Part shown: one piece after another, positions 1 through 8,894 of the stretch
Layout of the letters: every line of letters starts with the position of its first letter
How positions within the stretch are numbered: the first letter of the stretch is position 1
Origin: G963678445 sp963678445
Lineage (GTDB): Bacteria > Hydrogenedentota > Hydrogenedentia > Hydrogenedentales > G963678445
DNA: 64,000 nucleotides
Direction of reading: 5' to 3'
NCBI GenBank assembly: GCA_963678445.1
Contig: OY782877.1
Coordinates: 1,054,001-1,118,000, forward strand
The notes under the pieces: generated by a model
Database searches by the model: none
The model's input: only the letters and a program-made list of their open reading frames with translations
What the model was told of the DNA's origin: nothing
Made by a program: the position numbers and the translations under genes

Positions 1-744
1 AAAGGTGTCCGGCTTACCATGCCACTTCGCATAGCGATCCGCCAGCGCACCTGTCGGACATACATCCACGCAGGAACCACAGAAACGACACCCTGCTTCT
101 TGCAGGGAATGTTCAAACGCCTCGCCAATACGCGCCTGCGAGCTGCGATCGATGAAGTCGATCACTGCCATGCCATGTTTATGTTTACAAATGCGCACAC
201 ATCGTCCGCAGAGGATACACAAATTCAAATCACGATCCATGAACGGATTGCTACGCTCTACGGGACGTTCATGGTATTGCGGCGCCACCGGAAGTTCATG
301 CAACTCCAACTCTTCCGAAAGGCGCCGTACTTCACACCCTTCTTTGTTATTGCATGTGTGACATCCTGTTGTGCGTCCTGCCTTCTCCGCCTTGGGACGA
401 TACTCTTCACAGAGATCGCGTTTCCCACAAACCAAGCACGCACTGGGATGCTCCAGCATAATCATCGCCAAAATATTACGGCGCAACTTACGCAATGCTT
501 CCGTATTCGTTTGCACCACCATCCCCTCCGCCACCGGCGTTGTGCAGGAAGTCGGGAAGCCACGCATCCCTTCAATCTCCACCACGCACATACGACACGC
601 GCCAAACGGCGGCAAATTCTCATGCGCACACAGATGCGGGATATCGATATGGTGGCGCAACGCACAATCCAGAACCGTTTCCCCTGCCTGTGCAGTCAAT
701 CGTTTTCCATCAATCGTCAGTTCCACGGTACTCAATCCCTTCAT
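1..744 (-). CDS. NuoG/HydA/FdhA-like iron-sulfur subunit, N-terminal part
   Basis: Partial: the frame runs without a stop from 744 off the left window edge (248 codons seen). It shows a plant-type [2Fe-2S] domain (Cys near residues 39, 50, 53, 66), then the NuoG-type motif H-x3-C-x2-C-x5-C (EHPSACLVCGKRDLC), a second C-x2-C-x5-C, and a paired [4Fe-4S] ferredoxin region (CILCGRCVRIC and CRFCGSCVDVCPTGAL). This head is shared by NuoG, [FeFe]-hydrogenase large subunits and NAD-linked formate dehydrogenase alpha subunits; the catalytic part that would decide lies outside the window. It starts 4 bp after the NuoF-like gene, so the two are co-transcribed. A GTG at 726, after AAGGGATTGAG, is an alternative start. 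Its role would be to pass electrons between the flavin subunit and the missing catalytic domain. Confidence 0.85.
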   Translation of the reverse strand, partial: MKGLSTVELTIDGKRLTAQAGETVLDCALRHHIDIPHLCAHENLPPFGACRMCVVEIEGMRGFPTSCTTPVAEGMVVQTNTEALRKLRRNILAMIMLEHPSACLVCGKRDLCEEYRPKAEKAGRTTGCHTCNNKEGCEVRRLSEELELHELPVAPQYHERPVERSNPFMDRDLNLCILCGRCVRICKHKHGMAVIDFIDRSSQARIGEAFEHSLQEAGCRFCGSCVDVCPTGALADRYAKWHGKPDTF

Positions 745-748
745 AAAA

Positions 749-2662
749 TTACTGCTTCTTGGCGCGTTTTTCTTTACGCGGCTCATACTTGCTCAACGTA
801 CCGCTCCGTCGATAAATCGCCGCACTCACCGGCGGACATGTGCTCAGACACATACCGCACTGCACACATACGTCCTGATCAATAAAATGCGGCTCTCGTT
901 TTTCACCCGAAATTGCACCCACAGGACATTGCTTTGCGCACAACCCGCAACCAACGCAACGCTCTTCGTCGATGTAATAGGTAATCAGCGCGTTGCAACC
1001 AAAAGCAGGACATTCCTTGTTCTTAATATGTGCTTCGTATTCTTCGCGGAAATAGCGTAACGTCGTCAACACCGGATTCGGAGCCGTCTGCCCCAAACCA
1101 CACAACGCCCCACTCTTAATTGTCTGCGCCATCTCCTCCAACGTATCCAAATCCGCCATAGTCCCCTCTCCCTCACAGATACGATTCAGAATATCCAGCA
1201 TCGCACGCGTACCCACACGGCATGGCGCACACTTGCCGCACGATTCCGCCTGGGTAAACTGCAAGAAGAAGCGGGCGATATCCACCATGCAATTGTCCTC
1301 ATCCAGGACAATCATTCCGCCAGAACCCATGATGGCTCCTGCCGCTGCCAACGACTCATACTCCACCGGAAGCTCCATCTTATTCGCTGGGATACACCCG
1401 CCCGACGGCCCCCCTGTCTGCACCGCCTTCAGTTTCTTGTCATTCAGGATGCCGCCGCCCACTTCAAATATAATCTTCTGCAACGATGTGCCCAGCGGCA
1501 CCTCCACCAACCCCGTCTTCTTCACCTTCCCCGCCAATGCAAATGTTTTCGTACCTTTACTCTTCTCACAGCCAAACTGCGTATACCAGTCGGCCCCCTG
1601 ATGCAAAATCATTGGCAAATTCGCCAGTGTTTCCACATTCTGGATAACTGTCGGTTTCCCCCACAGACCACTCACCGCAGGAAACGGCGGCTTCGGACGC
1701 GGCATGCCTCGCTGTCCTTCAATAGAAGCAATCAGCGCCGTCTCTTCACCACAGACAAAAGCGCCCGCTCCCTTCTTAATCGAGATATTAAAAGAAAAAC
1801 CGGAACCCAGGATATTTTCACCCAGCAAACCGATTTCCCGCATCTGCAACAACGCCACTTCCAAACGCCGAATGGCCAGCGGATATTCTGCACGACAATA
1901 GATATACCCCTCTGTCGCTCCCAGGACAAATCCCGCGATCAACATCCCCTCCAACACCGCATGTGGGTCGCCTTCCAACACCGAGCGATTCATAAACGCC
2001 CCCGGATCCCCCTCATCCGCATTACAAATCAAATACTTCGTGTCCCCCTCCGTCTTGCGGCAAAAGCCCCACTTGAGCGCGGTAGGGAAACCTGCACCGC
2101 CCCGACCACGCAAACCCGCAGTACGCACCTCCTCCAAAGCCGAATCCCCCCCCATCTCCAACGCCTTTGCAAAGCCCGCATACCCATCCTGCGCCAAATA
2201 ATGCGCTATATTCTCCGGATCAATTCGCCCACAGTTACGCAGGATATTACGCACCTGATGACGGATAATCGGATGGTCCTCAAAACGTCCCACGCCGGGC
2301 ACTTCCCCCTCCGACATGGTGCCCACCGCGTATTCCGCACAGGGATCTGTGCCCAACACATGCCGCTCTAGAATCTCAACGATCTCTTTCGGACCGACAT
2401 TGCCGTAACAAATTCGGGGCGCCCCCTCCTTGTGCACAATGACCAGCGGTTCCAAACTGCACGGCCCCAGACATCCCACCTCCACCACCTGCGCATCCAG
2501 GTTGCGCGCCGCAATTTCACCCCGCAACTGCTTCAGCACATCCACCGCACCCGCCGCACGCCCACATGTGGCCGCACCCACAAAAAAAACCGGGGCGCTA
2601 CTCTCTTCCAAATACTGCCACTCCACCAAAGCTTTCTTTCGCGCTTGTTCTAGTGCTGTCAT
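749..2662 (-). CDS. NuoF/HndC/HydB-like NADH-binding flavoprotein subunit
   Basis: 637 aa, longer than plain NuoF. Domains: N-terminal thioredoxin-like [2Fe-2S] region (CGRAAGAVDVLKQL, then VGCLGPCSLEP), the NADH/FMN fold with GRGGAGFPTALKW and CGEETALIASIEGQRGMP, the [4Fe-4S] motif SCGKCAPCRVGT, and a C-terminal 2x[4Fe-4S] ferredoxin (CVGCGLCAKQCP and CVQCGMCLSTCP). This architecture is typical of NAD(P)H-dependent hydrogenase or bifurcating complexes (HndC, HydB) and of NAD-linked formate dehydrogenases, not of respiratory complex I. It should oxidise or reduce NAD(H) at FMN and exchange electrons with the NuoE-like and NuoG/HydA-like partners encoded on either side. An AGGTAAGAG sequence lies a few bases upstream of the ATG. 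Confidence 0.93.
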   Translation of the reverse strand: MTALEQARKKALVEWQYLEESSAPVFFVGAATCGRAAGAVDVLKQLRGEIAARNLDAQVVEVGCLGPCSLEPLVIVHKEGAPRICYGNVGPKEIVEILERHVLGTDPCAEYAVGTMSEGEVPGVGRFEDHPIIRHQVRNILRNCGRIDPENIAHYLAQDGYAGFAKALEMGGDSALEEVRTAGLRGRGGAGFPTALKWGFCRKTEGDTKYLICNADEGDPGAFMNRSVLEGDPHAVLEGMLIAGFVLGATEGYIYCRAEYPLAIRRLEVALLQMREIGLLGENILGSGFSFNISIKKGAGAFVCGEETALIASIEGQRGMPRPKPPFPAVSGLWGKPTVIQNVETLANLPMILHQGADWYTQFGCEKSKGTKTFALAGKVKKTGLVEVPLGTSLQKIIFEVGGGILNDKKLKAVQTGGPSGGCIPANKMELPVEYESLAAAGAIMGSGGMIVLDEDNCMVDIARFFLQFTQAESCGKCAPCRVGTRAMLDILNRICEGEGTMADLDTLEEMAQTIKSGALCGLGQTAPNPVLTTLRYFREEYEAHIKNKECPAFGCNALITYYIDEERCVGCGLCAKQCPVGAISGEKREPHFIDQDVCVQCGMCLSTCPPVSAAIYRRSGTLSKYEPRKEKRAKKQ

Positions 2663-2736
2663 GAATACAATCTCTTACCTCGGTTGGTATACACAGCCGC
2701 TACGCTATCCAAAAAAACGCAGGGTTCCGTACAAAA

Positions 2737-3213
2737 TTACTGTTTTCGATATTCCTCAATCACCGCATTCACCTTCGTAGGCGTCATCGAAGCATACACC
2801 TTCCCATTCACCGCCACCACAGGCGCCAACGCACAACAGCCTAAACACGCCACCTGCTCCAGCGTAAATTGACCATCCTCGGTTGTTTCACCCGGATTCA
2901 CCCCCAGAACCTGCTGCAACTCCTGCAGAATACGCGCCGCCCCCCGCACATGACAGGCTGTACCCTGGCATACTTGAATGGTAAACTTGCCCGGTGGCTG
3001 AAAACGAAACTGCGTATAGAACGTCGCCACCCCATAAATCTCACTACTGGAAATACCAATCAACTTTTCCAAATCATCAATGGCCTGCTCAGAAAGAAAG
3101 CCATACGCCGCCTGAATATCCTGGAGGATCGCAATCAGACTACCCCGATTCTTTGGGTAGCGCGCCACAATCTCCGTTATACTCGGCAACATCGAAGTTG
3201 CTGTACTCGTCAT
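2737..3213 (-). CDS. NuoE/HndA-like [2Fe-2S] subunit
   Basis: 158 aa from the ATG at 3213 (MTSTATSMLPSI); the frame opens 30 codons earlier but those residues do not resemble the family. The fold is the 24-kDa subunit: helical N-terminus with YPKNRGSLIAILQDIQ, then a thioredoxin-like [2Fe-2S] site with CQGTACHVRG and ACLGCCALAP supplying four Cys. First gene of the three-gene NADH-linked electron-transfer operon; 74 bp separate it from the NuoF-like gene. It partners that flavoprotein and is known in the family to hold the off-path N1a-type cluster. Confidence 0.92.
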   Translation of the reverse strand: MTSTATSMLPSITEIVARYPKNRGSLIAILQDIQAAYGFLSEQAIDDLEKLIGISSSEIYGVATFYTQFRFQPPGKFTIQVCQGTACHVRGAARILQELQQVLGVNPGETTEDGQFTLEQVACLGCCALAPVVAVNGKVYASMTPTKVNAVIEEYRKQ

Positions 3214-3462
3214 GCCTACTATCGCCTTATATTTCGCACGCGCAACCAGCCACGCGTCCTCTACCGTAAAATCACTCCTGCACCCTGCGCCACGCCAAGC
3301 CATCTCCGCTACAGGAACGATAACATAACTGCCTCAACACACCGCCCACCTCTGTCCAAATCCTAGTCCCAACTCCAACGTAATCAAAACCTTACCTTAA
3401 AATCCGGTGCTAAAAAGTATCCTGCGCACAAGACGCATTTGGCCGCGACCCGCACACACAAA

Positions 3463-3483
3463 AACAGCGTCAGGAACGCTGTT
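3463..3483 (-). terminator. Terminator-like hairpin upstream of the NuoE-like gene
   Basis: AACAGCGT, loop of five, ACGCTGTT is a perfect 8-bp stem. Read on the minus strand it is followed at once by TTTTTGTGTG, the form of a Rho-independent terminator. It lies about 250 bp upstream of the NuoE-like start on the same strand, so it may end a short leader transcript or act as an attenuator. No minus-strand gene lies directly upstream that it would otherwise serve. Confidence 0.55.
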
Positions 3484-3736
3484 AACGCCGCTGAAGCTGT
3501 CCAAATGTTTAAATCTTAACAAAGAGTACCACGTTCGGCAAGGAGGGTCAATTTTTAGCCCTTGAAAAAAAGGGAAAATCACATTTTGTAGGGCAACCAA
3601 ATTCGAAAGATACGCAAATCAAAGCCCCTCCCCCACAAAAACCATAACTGTATACTATATATAACAAAAGCACTATCTAATAGACTTTTATCTACCCCTA
3701 AAAAACAAAAAACTTGCAAAAATTTTCGCAAAACAC

Positions 3737-3766
3737 TTGAACCCCCACCATTTTTTATGCTATATT
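3737..3766 (+). promoter_or_regulatory. Promoter of tRNA-Arg
   Basis: TTGAAC at 3737-3742 and TATATT at 3761-3766, spacing 18, with an extended TGC before the -10 element. The mature tRNA starts 22 bp further on. Similar TGCTATNAT boxes lie before the genes at 4048 and 50081. Confidence 0.65.
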
Positions 3767-3787
3767 TCCATTCCCAATCGGGACAGC

Positions 3788-3864
3788 GTACCCGTAGCTC
3801 AATAGGATAGAGCGCTTGGCTACGGACCAAGAGGTTAGGGGTTCGATTCCTCTCGGGTACGCCA
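3788..3864 (+). tRNA. tRNA-Arg (anticodon ACG)
   Basis: Complete cloverleaf: acceptor GTACCCG pairs with CGGGTAC, D arm GCTC/GAGC, anticodon stem CTTGG/CCAAG with loop CTACGGA (anticodon ACG, read as ICG), five-base variable loop, T arm AGGGG-TTCGATT-CCTCT, discriminator G and an encoded CCA. Single tRNA gene with its own promoter and terminator. Confidence 0.97.
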
Positions 3865-3877
3865 TTTAAAAAAATAG

Positions 3878-3908
3878 GGCCTGAAGCATCTGCTTCAGGC
3901 CTTTTTTA
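3878..3908 (+). terminator. Rho-independent terminator after tRNA-Arg
   Basis: Perfect 11-bp stem GGCCTGAAGCA/TGCTTCAGGCC with a two-base apex gap, followed by TTTTTT. It begins 13 bp after the tRNA CCA end. Confidence 0.9.
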
Positions 3909-3949
3909 TTTCCCCAAAAAATTTCCCCCACTTTTCCCCACCGACGCGT

Positions 3950-3965
3950 ATTATGCTATGATACT
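3950..3965 (+). promoter_or_regulatory. Extended -10 promoter box before the TAXI-like gene
   Basis: TTATGCTATGATACTG contains TG-C-TATGAT, an extended -10 element. No clear -35 hexamer is seen. The start codon at 4048 follows a leader of about 80 nt, with TTGAGG as ribosome-binding site. Confidence 0.45.
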
Positions 3966-4047
3966 GCCTCGTGACGATGTACACACGGTATAGCAGGGCC
4001 TTATGGGCTGCATCCTGGGCCTGACTATGTGATATTGAGGTAACGGT

Positions 4048-5868
4048 TTGTCAAAGAAGCTATTTTCGAAGTTAACACCCCGCTGGGGCGCACTTTTCTG
4101 TATTCTTTTGGGACTCGTTCTCCTGACCTCTCCCGCACTGGTGTTGTATTTAGGAACGCATCTACAGGCGTATCTACTCCTCAGAGGAACCGCGCGCACG
4201 TTGGCCGCTGACCGTTGGGAGTGTGCAGAGGCGGGTACGGGTGCAACGGTTCGCGCAAAGCTTGCGGAACAAACGCATGTGGATATACGCCTTAAAGAAA
4301 CGAAATGCGCTGCGGATGTAGTGGCCTTGTTGAACCAGAAACAGGCTGATTTTGGCCTGATTTATAGTACGACCACACAGGAGGCCGTTGATCTCAATAC
4401 CGTCGGTAGCTGGCAGCGCCGTTACCTGCATATTGTTACGCCTGCGGGGGTCGCTATCACCACGGTGCATGACCTGGCAGGATTACGCATCGGCATCGCG
4501 CATACCAGTACCGATTCGGCTGCGCTGATCGAAAACGTGTTTTCTTTTTTGAATTTAGAGGAGCCGGTTTCCCTGCGCTATGAGCATAATCTTGACCTGG
4601 CGCAAGCCTTTCTCGATGATGAAATTGACGCTGCTTGTTTAGTACGTCCCCTTTTTGATCCGCTGATGGAGGAGCTCCTGAAAACAGGGTGGTACGATCT
4701 CATTCCGCTGCCGGAGGCAAAAGCGATTGCCCAATATATCCCTGGAGCATATGCCGATATGCTTCCTGTTGGCCTTTATGGCCCAGGACGCAGCATACCT
4801 GCACCAAATACAGACGCCTTTCCCGTACTGGCCGTCGATCTGCTCCTCACGGCGCGCACTGATCTTCCCCTTGCCATACGCGCTGCCCTACAGAAAACTA
4901 TTCCTACGAAGGAACTGGACAAACAATCCCCAACGCAGCCATCCCCAACCGCACAAAATGCGCTCTTGGAAAAACGCCTGGCGCAAATGGCCCTACAGGC
5001 TTTGGGAGTTCTGCTATTCATCTTGGGCTGTTATAATCTTCGTAATAAAAAACGAACGACGCTTATTCTGCCCCCTGATAATGCGCCGCTGCGCCCCTAT
5101 CTTGAACAGTTGCAGGAAATCGATCAATGGCTACAGGACCCCGAGGATGCAAGTGCGACCAACCGTGCGCTGAATACGGTATATATGGCCATTCGCATGG
5201 CGGAGCAGGGCGTGATGCATAACCGCCTCTCCTGGGAACAATTCCATACGCTCTCTGCGCTACATCTACTGCGCCTGCAAATCGCACAGAGTCGTTTGCA
5301 ATCGCTACAGCAACAAAATGCAGTGCCACAGGTTGAAACGGCCTCTCCCCTTTACCTCCACCATGAGCCTACAACGGAAGCACCGTCGTTTACACCTCCC
5401 CAACCCACTGAAACCTTCTCCGTCAGGGATGCTGCGCCTTCCCCGGTATCCCCGTCGCCCGAATCATACGAAGCCCCCATTCCCGCATCATCCGCTGTAT
5501 ACCAGGAGACCGCGTCCGAGGAAGATATTTACGAAAACAGCTCCTATGACAACCATCCCGATGCTGCCTCCAATGAGGAAGATGCTGAAGTCCCCACAAC
5601 GGTCCCGTTCGAGGAAGGAAGGGAAGAGGAGATAACAGAAGAACGGACCTCCTCCTATACAAAGGAACACCCGAAATCTTTCCTGTATGGGCATAGCCAA
5701 AGCGATGAACTACCGCCGACTTCCTTTCAGGAGGAGGAGGAGCAAAACAGTGGATTCCCCGGGGCTTTTGAGGCGGGAGAGGAGCAAGCCGGCGCGCTTC
5801 CGAACTCTTTTCAAGAGGAGGAAAAAGAGGAAGAGGAAGAAGACGATCTTCAATTACAGCTCTTCTAG
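4048..5868 (+). CDS. Membrane-anchored TAXI-type substrate-binding protein with acidic tail
   Basis: 606 aa, TTG start 7 nt after GAGG. Residues about 14-45 form a membrane anchor. Residues about 55-300 match the TAXI/NMT1-type periplasmic binding fold: LNQKQADFGLIYSTTTQEAV, then HDLAGLRIGIAHTSTDSA, then DDEIDAACLVRP. A second membrane helix (MALQALGVLLFILGCYNL) lies near residues 312-330, followed by a helical segment and a long Pro/Glu-rich acidic tail (residues about 430-606) rich in EEE. So a periplasmic ligand domain sits between two helices with a cytoplasmic tail. No TRAP permease gene is present, so a sensory role beside the kinase cluster is as likely as transport. Function inferred from fold only. 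It is convergent with the kinase gene ending at 6016. Confidence 0.7.
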   Translation: MSKKLFSKLTPRWGALFCILLGLVLLTSPALVLYLGTHLQAYLLLRGTARTLAADRWECAEAGTGATVRAKLAEQTHVDIRLKETKCAADVVALLNQKQADFGLIYSTTTQEAVDLNTVGSWQRRYLHIVTPAGVAITTVHDLAGLRIGIAHTSTDSAALIENVFSFLNLEEPVSLRYEHNLDLAQAFLDDEIDAACLVRPLFDPLMEELLKTGWYDLIPLPEAKAIAQYIPGAYADMLPVGLYGPGRSIPAPNTDAFPVLAVDLLLTARTDLPLAIRAALQKTIPTKELDKQSPTQPSPTAQNALLEKRLAQMALQALGVLLFILGCYNLRNKKRTTLILPPDNAPLRPYLEQLQEIDQWLQDPEDASATNRALNTVYMAIRMAEQGVMHNRLSWEQFHTLSALHLLRLQIAQSRLQSLQQQNAVPQVETASPLYLHHEPTTEAPSFTPPQPTETFSVRDAAPSPVSPSPESYEAPIPASSAVYQETASEEDIYENSSYDNHPDAASNEEDAEVPTTVPFEEGREEEITEERTSSYTKEHPKSFLYGHSQSDELPPTSFQEEEEQNSGFPGAFEAGEEQAGALPNSFQEEEKEEEEEDDLQLQLF

Positions 5869-5883
5869 CTATCCAGCAACCAC

Positions 5884-5916
5884 AAATAAATGGCCAGCGC
5901 CACAGGCAACTTAGCC
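5884..5916 (+). repeat. Degenerate remnant of the intergenic hairpin repeat
   Basis: TGGCCAGCGCCACAGGCAA matches the second hairpin (GGC-CAGC-GCC core) and following bases of the full copy at 30267-30382 at nearly every position; the rest has decayed. It lies between the convergent genes ending at 5868 and 6016. Confidence 0.5.
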
Positions 5917-6015
5917 CCCCCGGAAAACAACTCTGTTTTCGCCGCATTCGCAGCAGTATTTGAGGAGAGCTGCCTTTCACTTTCGAAGACGGCTATGAAT
6001 AGTCCTGGAATTGGT

Positions 6016-8871
6016 TTAGCGCCCCTCGTTTTCGGAGAGTAGTTGTTGTATATAGGCAAGCATTTCATGGGGTCGGTAGGGTTTGGGCAAGAGATGCCGG
6101 GCTTGTTTGGGAAGTGCGTCCATCTCTAGCGCATCGTGACTGTAACCGGTGCTGAACATCACTTTTATTTCGGGAACAATTTGCGCAATCTCTTCGTAAG
6201 CTGCTCGCCCGCTCATTTTAGGCATCACCACGTCGAGGATGCATAGATCAATTTCCGATGCATGGGCGCGAAACAATGCTACGGCTTCTTCACCATCTAA
6301 TGCGACCAGTGCTTTATAGCCTGCACGCTGCAGGATCTGAACGGCTAAATTTCGCACGAACTCATCGTCTTCTGCCAGAAGAATTGTGCCACTTCCTTTC
6401 TGGCGGGCTCCCGTGGCAGGAGCTAAGACTTCTTCACCTACCTCTTGTGTCGTCAAGGGAAGGAAAACGCGAAAGATCGTTCCTTCGCCGACGCTACTTT
6501 GCACTTCGAGCAAGCCATGGTGTTGTTGCACTATGCTATAGACGGTTGCTAATCCTAGCCCCGTCCCTTTGCCCATAGCCTTTGTCGTAAAAAAGGGTTC
6601 AAAAATATGCTCCTGCACTTCCGCGCTCATTCCTACTCCTGCATCCGCCACGGAAAAAACAGCATACTCTCCCTCCATCGCCCAGGGATGCTGTGTGCAA
6701 TAGGCCCCGTCGAGCACGACGCTCTCACTGGAAATCGTAATCACACCCCCGTCGGGCATGGCGTCGCGCGCATTTACACACAGATTTATCAACATCTGCT
6801 CCACCTGGCCCGGATCCGCGAATATAGTGTAGGGTTCAGCGGCCAGTCGGACGCGCAGGTCAATATGCTCACCCAGTAAGCGTCTTAACATTTTCACAGC
6901 GTCCGAAACCGTGCTATTCAGATTGATGTTTTTGGGTTTCAGGGGCTGACGTCGGCTAAAGGTAAGTAATTGGCGCACAAGCGTGCTTGCGCGTGAGGCC
7001 GCCCGCATTACCTGTTCTAAATCGGCTCGTATCTCCGGGTTGTCCGACAGATCTTCCCAAACCATCGAGCTATAGCCTTCGATCGCTTGCAACAGGTTAT
7101 TGAAATCATGCGCCACCCCGCCGGCCAATTGACCTACTGCCTCCATCTTCTGTGCCTGACGCAGCTGCGTTTCCAGCTCCATTTCCTTTGTTACATCGCG
7201 TTGCACCATTACATAACTGCTTATGCTTCCTTTGCTGTCGCAGACTGGTGAAATGGTGGAAACCGTTGGATAGGTTGTCCCATCTTTACGGCGATTGAGC
7301 AAACGGCCCGTCCATGAGTTTCCTGAACGAAGAACATCCCAGATACCTTGCGCAAGATGTTCTTCGGTTTGCTTACTCTCCAGGGCCGACACATTATGCC
7401 CCAGGATTTCCTGGCGCGCATAGCCGGTCATACGCTCAAAAGCGGGATTGATGTACTGGATCATTCCCTCTGAATCCGTCACGACAATCGTTTCCACCGC
7501 CTGTTCGATCGCCGTCGCCAAACGCTCCAGCTGTGTCTCAGCCTGTTTCTGGGCGGTAATATCAGTATGGGTACCCACTACCCGCGTGGGACGACCGTCG
7601 ACATCCCAGGCCACAGAGCGGCCACGCGACTGAATCCAACGCCACTCCCCATGTTTCCCTTTCATGCGAAACTGTAGTAAAAACGGTTCCCCGGAAACTG
7701 CCTTTTCCTGTACCACGCCGATGGCACGTTCGCGATCTTCGGGGTGCAACAAATCCTCCCATGTCTCAAAGGAATGGGGAAGCTCTTCTGGATCGTAGCC
7801 CAGCATTGTGAACCAACGTGGGCTGAAGTAGACCGTCATTAACTGTGGATTAAAATCCCAGATACCATCATTCGTCGCCTGCAAAGTCAGATTCAGGCGC
7901 TCCATGCTTTCGCGTAACGCCAATTCTGCACGCTTGCGATGTGTCACGTCACGCGCAATCCCCTGCGTACCCAAAAATGATTTCTCTTCCGCTGTTGATG
8001 TGTATAGACCTTCCGCTTCGACCAGGAAAATTGGCTCCAGCGAAACCGAATTAGATTCCAACTCGAAATGTATCGTTCCACGCGCCCGCGTCATAATACG
8101 CAGTTCAAATGCGTACGTGCGGCGCTTACCTGTACGGCGTTCATTCACATGAAACTGCGCCATGCTACGGTCGTCCGGATGGATAATATCAAAGATACTC
8201 GTTCCCAGCAGTTCTTCTGGACGGTAACCATACTTACGTACCGCATCGTTGATAAAAGAAAAGCGTCCTTCTGCATCCAAGCGGTAGACGATATCCGGTA
8301 TGGTGCGCAGGATGGCATTCAGACGTTGCTCTGAGGCCTCTAAGGCCTCTTGCGTTTGCGCACGCAAATAGATTTCACGCGAAAGCTGGGTATTAGCTTC
8401 CTGCAGGGCCTGTGTGCGTCGCGTGACTTCCTCTTCCAGATGGATCCGATAGCGCTCGTTTTCCTTTAGCAATTTCGCGTGCGTCAACGCATGTTCTATC
8501 GTATGCAGCAAAATCTGCATATCCAGAATTGGCTTATGGATATACCCCCACGCCCCCAGCTGCATAGCTAAAACCGCATCGTCGACCTGATTTGCTCCTG
8601 AGACCATCACAACAGGCACAAAATGGTCTTTCGCTTTAATCTTCTCTAAGGTCGCCAGGCCGTCCATTCCCGGCATGTGCAGATCTAAAAAAACCAGGGC
8701 CGGCTCTGACTGTAAAAACTTTCGTACACCTTCTTCTCCGTTACGCGCCTCGCACACCCCATACTCATGATCCTCCAGAAACGCCGCCATACTCTGTCGG
8801 ATATTTGCGTCATCATCGACAATCAGTATCTCATCATTGCGTGAGGGTATTTCGTTCACTTCCTGTGACAT
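6016..8871 (-). CDS. Hybrid sensor histidine kinase, REC-PAS-PAS-PAS-HK-REC
   Basis: 951 aa, cytoplasmic (no membrane helix). N-terminal receiver about 14-130 with ILIVDDD, FLDLHMPGMDG and HKP; coiled coil about 140-180; three PAS regions to about 570 (for example DIVYRLDAEGRFSFIND, then NDGIWDFNPQLMTVYFSP); dimerisation segment with GGVAHDFNNLL giving the phosphoaccepting His; ATPase domain with NLCVNARDAMPDGG, DAGVGM and GKGTGLGLAT; C-terminal receiver with LAEDDE and CILDVVMPKMSG. All key residues of both receivers are present. Last gene of a same-strand row; 23 bp separate it from the receiver gene at 8895. Known role of such proteins: phosphotransfer from His to the attached or separate receivers; the signal is unknown. 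Confidence 0.93.
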   Translation of the reverse strand: MSQEVNEIPSRNDEILIVDDDANIRQSMAAFLEDHEYGVCEARNGEEGVRKFLQSEPALVFLDLHMPGMDGLATLEKIKAKDHFVPVVMVSGANQVDDAVLAMQLGAWGYIHKPILDMQILLHTIEHALTHAKLLKENERYRIHLEEEVTRRTQALQEANTQLSREIYLRAQTQEALEASEQRLNAILRTIPDIVYRLDAEGRFSFINDAVRKYGYRPEELLGTSIFDIIHPDDRSMAQFHVNERRTGKRRTYAFELRIMTRARGTIHFELESNSVSLEPIFLVEAEGLYTSTAEEKSFLGTQGIARDVTHRKRAELALRESMERLNLTLQATNDGIWDFNPQLMTVYFSPRWFTMLGYDPEELPHSFETWEDLLHPEDRERAIGVVQEKAVSGEPFLLQFRMKGKHGEWRWIQSRGRSVAWDVDGRPTRVVGTHTDITAQKQAETQLERLATAIEQAVETIVVTDSEGMIQYINPAFERMTGYARQEILGHNVSALESKQTEEHLAQGIWDVLRSGNSWTGRLLNRRKDGTTYPTVSTISPVCDSKGSISSYVMVQRDVTKEMELETQLRQAQKMEAVGQLAGGVAHDFNNLLQAIEGYSSMVWEDLSDNPEIRADLEQVMRAASRASTLVRQLLTFSRRQPLKPKNINLNSTVSDAVKMLRRLLGEHIDLRVRLAAEPYTIFADPGQVEQMLINLCVNARDAMPDGGVITISSESVVLDGAYCTQHPWAMEGEYAVFSVADAGVGMSAEVQEHIFEPFFTTKAMGKGTGLGLATVYSIVQQHHGLLEVQSSVGEGTIFRVFLPLTTQEVGEEVLAPATGARQKGSGTILLAEDDEFVRNLAVQILQRAGYKALVALDGEEAVALFRAHASEIDLCILDVVMPKMSGRAAYEEIAQIVPEIKVMFSTGYSHDALEMDALPKQARHLLPKPYRPHEMLAYIQQLLSENEGR

Positions 8872-8894
8872 TGCACATTTCCTACTGCATCTGG

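Larger units (their letters stand above)
3304..3787. other. Intergenic region without a gene
   Basis: No convincing coding sequence on either strand; the short minus-strand frames at 3397-3600 and 3579-3830 look nothing like proteins and one runs through the tRNA promoter. The stretch is AT-rich from about 3600. It holds a perfect 8-bp hairpin (3463-3483) and the tRNA promoter (3737-3766), listed separately. Confidence 0.6.

Noticed and set aside
371..1060. Long plus-strand frames opposite the Fe-S subunits
   Set aside because: They mirror the minus-strand NuoF/NuoG-like genes, are rich in Arg, His, Pro and Ser and show no family resemblance.
3579..3830. Minus-strand frame near the tRNA
   Set aside because: It crosses the tRNA promoter and half of the tRNA itself.
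4048..5868. Calling this gene part of a TRAP transporter
   Set aside because: No dctQ/dctM-type permease is nearby and the protein has extra helices and a tail.
5423..5980. Minus-strand frame of 185 codons opposite the TAXI-like gene
   Set aside because: Shadow of the low-complexity acidic tail; no ribosome-binding site and no recognisable domain.
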